Shown here piece after piece: positions 1-6,704 of a DNA stretch of 6,721 nt (positions within the stretch are counted from its first letter, which is position 1; every line of letters begins with the position of its first letter). The notes beneath the pieces are model-generated. The model was not told the origin of the DNA and ran no database searches. It saw nothing but the letters and a program-made list of their open reading frames with translations. The translations under genes and the position numbers were made by a program. The stretch is taken from NCBI GenBank assembly GCA_036562265.1, contig DATCKS010000122.1, forward strand, positions 1-6,721, given 5' to 3'. The stretch is from DASVDK01 sp036562265 [NCBI: Thermodesulfobacteriota bacterium] (GTDB lineage Bacteria > DASVDK01).

Positions 1-1
1 G

Positions 2-802
2 CCCGTGGCCGTCGCGTCGCCCGGGGCGGTGCGGCCTTCGGCCCAGGCGGTCGGCGCGGCGCCGTCGCCGGCATCGGCCACGCCGGATGGGGCGCCCGGA
101 TCGTCGCCGGCCGCACCGGCGACCTCGCCGGCACAGGTGGCGGCAGGCATACAGCCCGGCTCGTCACCGGCCGCCGCGACCGCGGCCGTGAAGCCGCCTG
201 CCGCCCCGGCGGCCGCGCCCGGGACGCCGGCCTCGCCGCCGGCCCAGGCAGTCGCCGCGACGCCGGCGTCCCCTTCGGCACAGGCGGTCGCCACGACGCC
301 TTCACCGGCGCGGGCGGAGGCAGGCGCACCGCCCAGTTCGGCGCCGGCGGCGGGCGCGCCGCCCGGTTCCGTGGCCCAGGCGAACCCGTCGGTGGCCGGC
401 GGTCCGATCCCCGAGACCCCCCTCTTGCCGACCGGGGACGAGCCGTACGACCCGTCCGGCAAGCGCGACCCGTTCCGTCCGTATCTCACGTCCGCCGAAC
501 TGGCCGCGCGCCGGGCGAAGGAGCAGCTCTCGCCCCTCGAGAGGCTCGAGCTGTCGCAGCTCAAGCTCGTCGCGGTCATCTGGGGGGGGCGACAGAACCA
601 CGCGATGGTCGAGGATCCGGCCGGCGTCGGATACGTGCTCCGGGTCGGCACCAAGATCGGGCCGAACGGCGGCCGCGTCGCCCGGATCACGCCGGATGCG
701 GTGTACGTCGAGGAGAGCTTCAGGGACGCTGCAGGATCGGTGCTGACGAACCAGTACACGCTTCGCCTGCCGGCGGCGAACCCAGGAGGGAAGGGCTCAT
801 GA
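2..802 (+). CDS. pilP: Type IV pilus assembly protein PilP, 5'-truncated by window edge
   Basis: PilP is an inner-membrane-anchored periplasmic protein that links the PilN/PilO complex to the PilQ secretin. The frame is open to the left edge: the GTG at base 5 is just the first start-like codon in view, so the true start and any signal or lipobox lie upstream. Counting from that GTG, residues 1-140 are a low-complexity Ala/Pro/Ser/Gly spacer and about 145-257 are the conserved PilP domain. Visible landmarks are KRDPFRPY (153-160), LERLELSQLKLVAVIW (178-193), GYVLRVGTKIGPNGGRV (209-225) and VYVEES (233-238). The arrangement of a DPF motif, a QLKLVAVI strand and a G..Y.V..G..IG..GG.V beta core is typical of PilP. 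The spacer is much longer than in compact family members. The stop overlaps the pilQ start (ATGA), which supports the identity. A G8 run lies in the conserved domain. Identity is family recognition by eye. Confidence 0.87.
   Translation, partial: PVAVASPGAVRPSAQAVGAAPSPASATPDGAPGSSPAAPATSPAQVAAGIQPGSSPAAATAAVKPPAAPAAAPGTPASPPAQAVAATPASPSAQAVATTPSPARAEAGAPPSSAPAAGAPPGSVAQANPSVAGGPIPETPLLPTGDEPYDPSGKRDPFRPYLTSAELAARRAKEQLSPLERLELSQLKLVAVIWGGRQNHAMVEDPAGVGYVLRVGTKIGPNGGRVARITPDAVYVEESFRDAAGSVLTNQYTLRLPAANPGGKGS
236..307 (+). repeat. Tandem 36-bp imperfect repeat in the pilP spacer
   Basis: Two adjacent 36-base units (236-271 and 272-307) encode the near-identical dodecapeptides PPAQAVAATPAS and PSAQAVATTPSP. 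A third diverged copy at 35-70 encodes PSAQAVGAAPSP. A separate motif, PGSSPAA, occurs twice, at residues 31-37 and 51-57 counted from base 5. The units lie wholly inside the Ala/Pro-rich spacer of PilP, in frame and a multiple of three in length, so gain or loss of a unit would change spacer length without breaking the gene. Read directly from the sequence. Expansion by slippage or recombination is inferred. Confidence 0.7.
582..589 (+). repeat. G8 homopolymer inside the pilP conserved domain
   Basis: Eight consecutive G bases span the codons TGG-GGG-GGG (Trp193-Gly194-Gly195, counted from base 5) just after the QLKLVAVI strand of PilP. Long G runs are prone to slipped-strand mispairing and to sequencing or assembly indels. 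A one-base change would remove about the last 70 residues of PilP and disturb the ATGA coupling to pilQ. The current length keeps the frame intact. The tract is seen directly. Any role in phase variation is speculation. Confidence 0.75.
784..789 (+). promoter_or_regulatory. Ribosome binding site of pilQ
   Basis: AGGAGG lies nine bases before the ATG at 799, inside the last codons of pilP. A perfect Shine-Dalgarno at good spacing, together with the ATGA overlap, fixes the pilQ start and suggests both coupled and independent initiation. Confidence 0.85.
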
Positions 803-3294
803 TCCATCACGGGCGTGCGTCGAGCGTGGTCCTTGCGCTCGCTCTCGCGATCGGACTCCCGCTCGGCGGCTGCGCGACGGCGCCGACGCGTCCCCATGGG
901 CCGCAGGTCGAGGCGATCACGTCGACGGGTGACGCCGGCCGGGCCGAGGTCGTCATCCAGGCGTCCGAGCCGCTCGAGTACACGGCGTTCCGGCTGAGCG
1001 ATCCGTCGCGCATCGTGATCGACCTGCCGGACGCGACGCTCGGCGTGACGGCCGGCGTCCACCCGAGCGGCTCGCCGCTGGTCGGCACCCTCTCGGCGAC
1101 GGAGGTGGACGAGGGCCCCAACCGCGTCGCGCGCATCGAGATCGGCGTCGATCCGTCGACCACGTTCGCGGTGACGCCGGACGCGGAGGCGAAGACCCTC
1201 AGGATCGAGCTGACGGGGACGACGCTCGCACTCGCCGAACCGGCGGGGGCGACCGCCGCGGCGCCGACGCTCGACGCGACGGTCGCGCCGGCCGCCGACC
1301 CCCAGTCGACGCCGGCCGCCGACGTCGAGGCCGCATCGGCTTCGCCGTCGCCGTCCGACCTCACCGTTCCGGCGATGGCCCCGTCGGCGGAGCCAGCCGT
1401 GACCGCGGCCTCGCCGGCGGAGCCGGCGGCGGACGAGTCGTCCGAGCCGGCGCGGGCCGAGGAGGCGGCGCCGGCCGGTGGTCCGGTGCTCGTCAGGAAC
1501 GTCACGTCCCGGACGGCGAACGGCACGACCGAGGTCGTGATCGAGGCGTCGGCGCCGATCGCGAAGTACGAGGTGTTCCGCCTCGCCTCGCCGGCCAGGC
1601 TCGTGCTCGACATCCAGGACGCGACGAACCGGGTCGCCAGACGCCGGATCCCGGTGACGGGCGACCCGCGCGTCAAGGCGGTGCGGCTCGGCTCGCACCA
1701 GAACCGGGTGCGTGTCGTCCTCGATCTGGCTGCGGCCGGCGACTCCGCCTACGAGGTCTCCCCCGACCCGCGCGGCCTGGTCGTGACCCTGGGGCAGAAG
1801 GGCACCGACGTCGCGAAGGCCACGCCGACCGAGACGGCGGCGGCCGCGTCGGCGGAGACCGGGGCTTCTGCGGCGCGAGCGGAGGTGGGCGCGGCCCCCG
1901 GCGCGCCGGTCGACCCGCTCGCCGGGCAGGTGGGCCGCGCGGGCGACGGCGGTCTGCCGGCCCCGCGCGTCGCGCCGGTCATCCAGCGAGTCGGCGTCGC
2001 GCCGCGTCCGTTCAGCATCCCGGAGAGCGGCAAGCGCTACACGGGGCGGCGGATCTCCCTTGACTTCAAGGACGCCGACATCGAGAATATCCTGAGACTT
2101 ATCGCGGAGATCAGCAACCTCAACATCGTCACGGGCGACGACGTCAAGGGGAAGCTGTCGCTCCGGCTGATCAACGTGCCGTGGGACCAGGCGCTCGACA
2201 TCGTGCTCGAATCGCAGGGCCTCGGCATGGTACGCACGGGCAACGTCATCCGCATCGCGCCGGCCGCCAAGCTCAAGGCCGAGGACGAGGCGGCCCTGGC
2301 GGCGAAGGCCGCGAAGCAGAAGCTCGAGGATCTCACCCTCGAGATCATCCCGGTCAACTACGCGGACGCGACCGAGATCGAGAAGCAGATCAAGAGTCTG
2401 CTGAGCGAACGCGGCAAGGCGACCGTGGACACGCGGACGAATCACATCATCGTCAGCGACGTGAAGGAGGCCATCGACCGGGCGCGGGCCCTCGTCGCGG
2501 CGCTCGACACGGTGACGCCGCAGGTCCTGATCGAGGCGCGCATCGTCGAGGCGAATCTCGACTTCACGAGGGAGATCGGCGTCCAGTGGGGCGGCAACTT
2601 CACGGCGAGCGCGGCGACCGGCAATCCGACCGGGCTCAACTTCCCGGGCCGGATCGACGTGACGGGCGGCGCCGGCAACGGCTTCGCCGTGAACCTGCCC
2701 GCCGCGGTGAACCAGGGGTCGGGCGGCGCCGTCAACTTCACGTTCGGCAGCCTCACGAACTTCCTGAACCTCGACCTCCGGCTCTCCGCGCTCGAGCGGA
2801 CCGGCGAGGGGCGGATCATCTCGAGCCCGCGGATCACGACGCTCGACAACAAGGAGGCGGTGATCCAGCAGGGTCTCTCGATCCCGTTCGAGACGCTCTC
2901 CGACAACGGGACGCAGACGACCTTCATCGACGCGGACCTCAAGCTGACCGTCACGCCGCACGTCACGAACGACGAGAGCATCAATCTGAAGATCGGGGTG
3001 ACGAAGAACGCCCCGGACGGCTCCGTCCGCGGCGCGTCGGGCGCGCCCTCGATCTCGAAGAAGGAGGCGAAGACCGAGGTCCTCATCAAGAACGGCCAGA
3101 CGACCGTCATCGGCGGCATCTTCCAGATCGACCGGACCGACACGGTCTCCGGGGTGCCCTGGTTCCAGAAGCTGCCGTTCGTCGGGTGGCTGTTCAAGAA
3201 GACCACGGTGACGGACAAGAAGACCGAGCTGCTGATCTTCATCACGCCGCGAATCGTGCGGCCGATCGAGCAGCAGACGGCCGCGAGTCGGTAA
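799..3294 (+). CDS. pilQ: Type IV pilus secretin PilQ with predicted lipoprotein signal
   Basis: PilQ forms the outer-membrane secretin pore through which the type IV pilus is extruded and retracted. The 831-residue protein begins with a basic and hydrophobic signal (1-24) ending in a lipobox, LGGC (22-25), so lipidation at Cys25 is predicted. Two AMIN domains, which bind peptidoglycan in related proteins, lie at about 37-139 and 230-332; each carries the EVVI.AS.P strand and an (R)LVLDI- or RIVIDL-like strand. They are followed by Ala/Pro/Ser-rich linkers at about 145-228 and 335-400. The N0/STN domain spans about 418-488 ([19 protein letters not shown]), N1 about 514-571, and the secretin beta-barrel core about 574-820. 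The core includes VLIEARIVE (576-584), [14 protein letters not shown] (674-687), the [14 protein letters not shown] signature (786-799) and the terminal [10 protein letters not shown] (811-820). It is complete, starts at a well-placed ATG, and overlaps pilP. Length is in the usual PilQ range. Family assignment is very secure; lipidation is a motif-based prediction. Confidence 0.96.
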   Translation: MIHHGRASSVVLALALAIGLPLGGCATAPTRPHGPQVEAITSTGDAGRAEVVIQASEPLEYTAFRLSDPSRIVIDLPDATLGVTAGVHPSGSPLVGTLSATEVDEGPNRVARIEIGVDPSTTFAVTPDAEAKTLRIELTGTTLALAEPAGATAAAPTLDATVAPAADPQSTPAADVEAASASPSPSDLTVPAMAPSAEPAVTAASPAEPAADESSEPARAEEAAPAGGPVLVRNVTSRTANGTTEVVIEASAPIAKYEVFRLASPARLVLDIQDATNRVARRRIPVTGDPRVKAVRLGSHQNRVRVVLDLAAAGDSAYEVSPDPRGLVVTLGQKGTDVAKATPTETAAAASAETGASAARAEVGAAPGAPVDPLAGQVGRAGDGGLPAPRVAPVIQRVGVAPRPFSIPESGKRYTGRRISLDFKDADIENILRLIAEISNLNIVTGDDVKGKLSLRLINVPWDQALDIVLESQGLGMVRTGNVIRIAPAAKLKAEDEAALAAKAAKQKLEDLTLEIIPVNYADATEIEKQIKSLLSERGKATVDTRTNHIIVSDVKEAIDRARALVAALDTVTPQVLIEARIVEANLDFTREIGVQWGGNFTASAATGNPTGLNFPGRIDVTGGAGNGFAVNLPAAVNQGSGGAVNFTFGSLTNFLNLDLRLSALERTGEGRIISSPRITTLDNKEAVIQQGLSIPFETLSDNGTQTTFIDADLKLTVTPHVTNDESINLKIGVTKNAPDGSVRGASGAPSISKKEAKTEVLIKNGQTTVIGGIFQIDRTDTVSGVPWFQKLPFVGWLFKKTTVTDKKTELLIFITPRIVRPIEQQTAASR

Positions 3295-3299
3295 CCGGA

Positions 3300-3334
3300 G
3301 CGCCCCCCGGGCGCCCGGCCGGCCGCGGCCGGGC
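3300..3334 (+). promoter_or_regulatory. Two adjoining GC-rich inverted repeats between pilQ and aroC
   Basis: Bases 3300-3305 (GCGCCC) pair with 3309-3314 (GGGCGC) around a CCC loop. Bases 3313-3321 (GCCCGGCCG) pair perfectly with 3326-3334 (CGGCCGGGC) around a GCCG loop, a nine-pair all-GC stem. The two elements share bases 3313-3314, so they cannot both form in full. No T-run follows the second stem, so it is not a standard intrinsic terminator. It ends only three bases before the aroC Shine-Dalgarno. Possible roles are mRNA processing or stability at the pilQ/aroC junction, partial termination, or control of aroC translation. None is shown by sequence alone, and palindromes arise easily at this GC content. 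Confidence 0.5.
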
Positions 3335-3337
3335 ACC

Positions 3338-3343
3338 GGAGGG
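3338..3343 (+). promoter_or_regulatory. Ribosome binding site of aroC
   Basis: GGAGGG ends three bases before the ATG at 3347. This spacing is shorter than usual but the purine match is strong. It supports the start that gives the family-typical N-terminus [12 protein letters not shown]. Confidence 0.7.
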
Positions 3344-3346
3344 GAC

Positions 3347-4579
3347 ATGCTCCGTTATCTGACCGCGGGGGAGTCGCACGGCAAGGCGCTCGTCGCCATC
3401 GTCGACGGCCTCCCCGCCGGCCTCCCGGTGGCGGCCGAGGACGTGAACCGGGACCTCGCCAGGCGCCAGTCGGGCTACGGGCGAGGCGGCCGGATGAAGA
3501 TCGAGAAGGACGGCGTCGAGTTCCTGGCCGGCATCCGCCAGGGGCTCACGCTCGGCTCGCCGGTCGCGATGCTGATCGCGAACCGCGACTGGGGCAACTG
3601 GGCGGCCGTCATGGCGGCGGAGGCGCCGTCGGCCGCGACGCCGGTCGACGAGGACGGCGAGCCGGTCCGGGGCGATCCGCGGGTCACGAAGGTCGTGACG
3701 CGGCCGCGTCCCGGACACGCCGACCTGGCGGGGGCCCTCAAGTACGGGCACCGCGACCTGCGCAACGTCCTCGAGCGCGCGAGCGCGCGGGAGACGGCGG
3801 CGCGGGTGGCCGTGGGGGCGCTGGCGAAGCGGCTCCTGGCCGAGGTCGGCATCGGCGTCTGGTCGTACGTGGTGGACATCGGCGGGGTCGCCTTCGATCC
3901 CGCCGGGCTCGATCCGGTGGAGGCGCACCGGCGAGCCGACGCGTCGGAGCTCCGCTGCCCCGACCCCGAGACGACGGCCCGGATGCGGGCCCGGATCGAC
4001 GAGGCGAAGCGGCGGGGCGACAGCGTCGGCGGGATCTTTGAGATCGTGGTAACCGGCGCACCGGCCGGGCTCGGGTCGCACGTCCAGTGGGACCGCAAGC
4101 TCGACGGCCGCCTCGCCCGGGCGCTCATGAGCATCCAGGCGATGAAGGGGGTCGAGGTCGGGCTCGGCTTCGCCGGGGCGCGGCTCGGCGGGCAGGCGGT
4201 GCACGACGAGATCGTCCCCGATCCGGAGCGAGGCCGGCAGGGCCTTGCGCCCTTCGGGCGGCCGACCAACCGCGCCGGCGGGATCGAGGGCGGGATGACG
4301 AACGGCGAGCCGATCGTCGTCCGGGTGGCGCAGAAGCCGATCTCGACGCTCGCGCACCCGCTCCGCTCGGTCGACCTCGCGACCGGGGAGCCGGTCGAGG
4401 CCGCCTACGAGCGCAGCGACGTCTGCGCCGTCCCGGCCGGCTCGGTGATCGGCGAGGCGGTGGTCGCCATCGAGGTGGCGGCCGCGCTCCTCGAGAAGGT
4501 GGGGGGCGACTCGCTGGCGGAGGTGAAGGCGCACCTCGACGCGACGCGTCGCCTCCAGGCAGAGCTCGTCCGGCGGTGA
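3347..4579 (+). CDS. aroC: Chorismate synthase AroC
   Basis: AroC converts 5-enolpyruvylshikimate-3-phosphate to chorismate in the cytoplasm, the last shikimate-pathway step, using reduced FMN that is not consumed overall. The 410-residue protein carries the N-terminal family signature [18 protein letters not shown] (8-25), [14 protein letters not shown] (37-50), RPRPGHAD (119-126), [13 protein letters not shown] (143-155), [14 protein letters not shown] (311-326) and [13 protein letters not shown] (355-367). His11 and His124 correspond to the two conserved catalytic histidines. The [10 protein letters not shown] and [11 protein letters not shown] forms, and the segment between GNWAAVM and RPRPGHAD, match the Bacillus/actinobacterial/Desulfuromonadia subtype rather than the shorter E. 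coli type, as I recall those sequences. A small extra loop lies near 295-305 ([11 protein letters not shown]). The gene follows pilQ after 52 bases and its stop overlaps the aroK start. It is complete with no missing key residue. Confidence 0.97.
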   Translation: MLRYLTAGESHGKALVAIVDGLPAGLPVAAEDVNRDLARRQSGYGRGGRMKIEKDGVEFLAGIRQGLTLGSPVAMLIANRDWGNWAAVMAAEAPSAATPVDEDGEPVRGDPRVTKVVTRPRPGHADLAGALKYGHRDLRNVLERASARETAARVAVGALAKRLLAEVGIGVWSYVVDIGGVAFDPAGLDPVEAHRRADASELRCPDPETTARMRARIDEAKRRGDSVGGIFEIVVTGAPAGLGSHVQWDRKLDGRLARALMSIQAMKGVEVGLGFAGARLGGQAVHDEIVPDPERGRQGLAPFGRPTNRAGGIEGGMTNGEPIVVRVAQKPISTLAHPLRSVDLATGEPVEAAYERSDVCAVPAGSVIGEAVVAIEVAAALLEKVGGDSLAEVKAHLDATRRLQAELVRR

Positions 4580-5112
4580 GCGCGCTCGAGCCGGACGCCA
4601 ACATCGTCCTGGTCGGGTTCATGGGGGCCGGCAAGAGCGCCGTCGGCCGGTCGCTCGCGCGGCGACTCGGCCGGCCGTTCGTCGACACCGACCGCGAGGT
4701 CGAGCGCCGCGCCGGCCGGACGATCCCGGCGATCTTCGCGGCGGAGGGCGAGCCGGCCTTCCGGGCGCTCGAGCGCGAGGCGATCGCCGAGACGGCCGCG
4801 AGGCGAGGGCTCGTGGTGGCGACCGGCGGGGGCGCGCCGGTGGACCCGGCGAACCTGGCGGCGCTCAGGGCGAGCGGGTTCGTGGTCTACCTCGCCGCCC
4901 GCCCGGAGACGTTGCTCGCGCGGGTCGGGGCGGGCGAGGGGCGGCCGGTGCTGGCGGGAGCGGACGACCCGGCGGTTCGGGTGCGGGAACTGCTCGAGCG
5001 GCGGGAGCCGGCCTACCGCCAGGCGGATCTGATCGTCGAGACGGACGACCTCGCCGTGGCGGCCGTCGCCACCCGGGTGCTCAGGGCGGCCCGGGCGCGG
5101 GGGATCCGGTGA
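4576..5112 (+). CDS. aroK: Shikimate kinase AroK
   Basis: AroK phosphorylates shikimate at the 3-hydroxyl with ATP in the cytoplasm, giving the substrate for EPSP synthase. The chosen start is the GTG at 4576, overlapping the aroC stop as GTGA. This gives 178 residues, the normal size of the family, and puts the P-loop at the expected position. The frame stays open upstream of 4576, but that part lies inside aroC and is an arginine-rich shadow. Visible elements are the Walker A GFMGAGKS (14-21), the shikimate-binding DTD (37-39), Arg63 in PAFRALE, the GGG loop (84-86), the lid arginine in GRPVL (Arg123) and RREPAYR (142-148). These match the residues known from Mycobacterium AroK. There is no clear Shine-Dalgarno, so translation probably depends on ribosomes finishing aroC. 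aroK versus aroL naming is by operon context with aroB. Confidence 0.95.
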   Translation: MSALEPDANIVLVGFMGAGKSAVGRSLARRLGRPFVDTDREVERRAGRTIPAIFAAEGEPAFRALEREAIAETAARRGLVVATGGGAPVDPANLAALRASGFVVYLAARPETLLARVGAGEGRPVLAGADDPAVRVRELLERREPAYRQADLIVETDDLAVAAVATRVLRAARARGIR

Positions 5113-6212
5113 TGGAGCGGGTCGAGGTTCCGCTCGGCGACCGCGCCTACCCGATCCTCGTGGGGCCGGGGCTCCTCGACCGGCTCGGCGCCGCGGTGAA
5201 GGAGCGGCTGCCCGGGGCGAGGCGGGCGGCGCTGGTGACGAACCCGGTCGTCGGCGCCCTGTACGGGGCGCGGGCGGCGGCGAGCCTCGAGGCGGCCGGC
5301 ATCGAGCCGGTGCGGCTCGAGATGCCCGACGGCGAGCGGTACAAGACGCTCGCCGTGGCCGGCCGGCTCTTCGACCGGCTCGCCGAGGCGAAACTCGACC
5401 GCGCCTCGCCGATCGTCGCGCTCGGCGGCGGGGTGGTGGGCGACCTCGCCGGCTTCGTGGCGGCGTCGTGGCTGCGCGGCGTGCCGCTCGTCCACGTGCC
5501 GACGACGCTGCTCGCGCAGGTCGACTCGGCGATCGGCGGCAAGACCGGCGTGAACCACCGCCGGGGCAAGAACCTGATCGGCGCGTTCCACCAGCCGGTG
5601 CTGGTCCTGAGCGACGCCGACGTGTTGAAGAGCCTGCCGGAGCGGGAGTTCCGGGCGGGGCTCGCGGAGGTCATCAAGTACGGGCTGATCCGCGACGCGG
5701 ACCTCTTCGCCTTCCTCGAGCGGGAGGCGGATCGGGTCCTCGCGAGGGAGTCCGGGGCGCTGACGTACCTGGTGCGGCGCTCGAGCGAGATCAAGGCGGA
5801 GGTGGTCGCCGCCGACGAGCGCGAGGGGGGCCTTCGGGCCATCCTCAACTTCGGCCACACGGTGGGACACGCCGTCGAGGCGCTCACCGGCTATCGAAAG
5901 TACCTCCATGGGGAAGCCGTCGCCATGGGGATGGCGGCGGCCGTCGGGATCTCGGAGGACCTCCTCCGGCACGATCCGGACGCGGATGAAAGGGTGGCAC
6001 ACGTGCTCGACCGGTACGGCCTGCCGAGAGCGCTGCCGCGGCTGTCGCGGGAGCGGCTGTCGGCGGCCCTGGCGGGCGACAAGAAGGCCCGGACGGGCGG
6101 CGGAGAGCCCACGATCACCTACGTGGTCCTCCGGCGCATCGGCCAGGCCGCGCTCGAGCCGATGCGGCTCGACGTGCTGCTCGCGCGTCTCGGATACGCG
6201 CCGAACTCATGA
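5112..6212 (+). CDS. aroB: 3-dehydroquinate synthase AroB
   Basis: AroB cyclises DAHP to 3-dehydroquinate, the second shikimate-pathway step, using NAD+ and a divalent metal in the cytoplasm. From the ATG at 5112 the protein has 366 residues, close to the usual size of about 360, and begins [15 protein letters not shown], colinear with the E. coli N-terminus. A GTG at 5109 (overlapping the aroK stop as GTGA) would add one residue and cannot be excluded. NAD- and substrate-binding motifs are DGERYKTL (73-80), GGGVVGDLAGF (105-115), PTTLLAQVDSAIGGKTGVN (130-148) and GKNLIGAFHQP (152-162). The metal ligands are Glu186 in GLAEVIKYG, His249 in NFGHT and His266 in LHGEAVAMGM. All are intact. The start abuts the aroK stop as TGATG, so coupled translation is likely. 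The Shine-Dalgarno is weak, only a G-run near 5099-5103. Confidence 0.97.
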   Translation: MERVEVPLGDRAYPILVGPGLLDRLGAAVKERLPGARRAALVTNPVVGALYGARAAASLEAAGIEPVRLEMPDGERYKTLAVAGRLFDRLAEAKLDRASPIVALGGGVVGDLAGFVAASWLRGVPLVHVPTTLLAQVDSAIGGKTGVNHRRGKNLIGAFHQPVLVLSDADVLKSLPEREFRAGLAEVIKYGLIRDADLFAFLEREADRVLARESGALTYLVRRSSEIKAEVVAADEREGGLRAILNFGHTVGHAVEALTGYRKYLHGEAVAMGMAAAVGISEDLLRHDPDADERVAHVLDRYGLPRALPRLSRERLSAALAGDKKARTGGGEPTITYVVLRRIGQAALEPMRLDVLLARLGYAPNS

Positions 6213-6213
6213 G

Positions 6214-6220
6214 AGGAGGT
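6214..6220 (+). promoter_or_regulatory. Ribosome binding site of the downstream lipoprotein gene
   Basis: AGGAGGT, a full match to the anti-Shine-Dalgarno core, ends four bases before the ATG at 6225 and starts two bases after the aroB stop. It is the strongest such site in the window apart from that of pilQ and decides the start of the downstream gene. Confidence 0.8.
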
Positions 6221-6224
6221 CTCC

Positions 6225-6704
6225 ATGCGCCGTTCCTGGTACCGGTCGGCTGGGTCGGCTATCGTAATGAGCGTGTGGCTAGCCGTTGCCGGGTGCGGAA
6301 GCGTCACGGACGACGACCTGCACGCGCCCGATTCGGGCACGATCACCTTCAACGTCGAGAGCTACGAGGTGAATCTGCCGCCGGGAACATGCGTGCTGGG
6401 CGACTTCTTTCCCACGCCCTTCAGGGCGACGGTGAGGAACAGTGAGGGTGACCCGCTCAACGACATCCAGGTCACCTTCCGGCTCAGCACCGCCCTCACC
6501 GGTTTCGTGTTCCTGAACAAGGCCGGGGATATCATCGGTCTCGACCCCGTGCTCGGCATTTCCGAGGTGGTCGTCAAGAGCGACGACGACGGGGTGGCCG
6601 AGGTCGTCGTGGGCGTCCCGGCGTGCGTGAACGTCGCAGACGACCTCACGGCGCACTCCGGGACGGCGTTCGGGTCCGTCCATATCTCCGTCGAGGAGAT
6701 GTAG
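6225..6704 (+). CDS. Putative Ig-like lipoprotein of unknown function
   Basis: I do not recognise this 159-residue protein. It starts with a basic N-terminus (MRRSWYR), a hydrophobic stretch (about 8-22) and a lipobox, VAGC (21-24), predicting a lipoprotein anchored at Cys24. After a short acidic tether (TDDD), residues about 38-157 look like one beta-sandwich of the bacterial Ig-like (Big) kind. The pattern is ITFNVESYEVNLPPGTC, then FRATVRNSEGDPLNDIQVTF (a typical V.D..G.P...V.V.F strand pair), then KSDDDGVAEVVV and a final SVHISV strand. The mature part has only two cysteines besides the anchor, Cys56 and Cys134, which could form a disulfide. The gene has a strong Shine-Dalgarno 12 bases after aroB, so it may share the transcript. 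Its GC is about 63% over bases 6301-6480 by hand count, lower than 83% and 70% in two 60-base samples of aroB. A surface or periplasmic adhesive or pilus-associated role is only a guess from context. Confidence 0.8.
   Translation: MRRSWYRSAGSAIVMSVWLAVAGCGSVTDDDLHAPDSGTITFNVESYEVNLPPGTCVLGDFFPTPFRATVRNSEGDPLNDIQVTFRLSTALTGFVFLNKAGDIIGLDPVLGISEVVVKSDDDGVAEVVVGVPACVNVADDLTAHSGTAFGSVHISVEEM

Noticed and set aside
3313-3334. The second pilQ/aroC hairpin as a rho-independent terminator
   Set aside because: The stem is strong but is followed by a purine-rich Shine-Dalgarno, not a T-run, so it is listed only as a possible regulatory structure.
2181-3362. A 393-codon open frame on the + strand inside pilQ
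   Set aside because: It is a +1-type shadow of pilQ: arginine/glycine/histidine-rich, without recognisable domains, and fully overlapping a secure gene. Long shadow frames are expected at this GC content because stop codons are rare.
3242-4534. A 430-codon open frame on the - strand opposite aroC
   Set aside because: Antisense shadow of a well-supported aroC, rich in Arg, Pro, Leu and His, with no family motifs.
4087-4575. An N-terminal extension of aroK, since its frame stays open far into aroC
   Set aside because: The extension encodes low-complexity Arg/Gly/Ala sequence overlapping aroC, whereas the GTG at 4576 gives a normal-length shikimate kinase with the P-loop at residue 14.
5013-6002. 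A 329-codon open frame on the - strand opposite aroB
   Set aside because: Same composition-driven shadow effect; the opposite strand has every AroB catalytic motif intact.
6209-6445. A 78-codon frame starting with an ATGA overlap at the aroB stop
   Set aside because: It has no Shine-Dalgarno of its own, is arginine-rich and overlaps the lipoprotein gene, which has a perfect ribosome binding site, signal peptide and lipobox.
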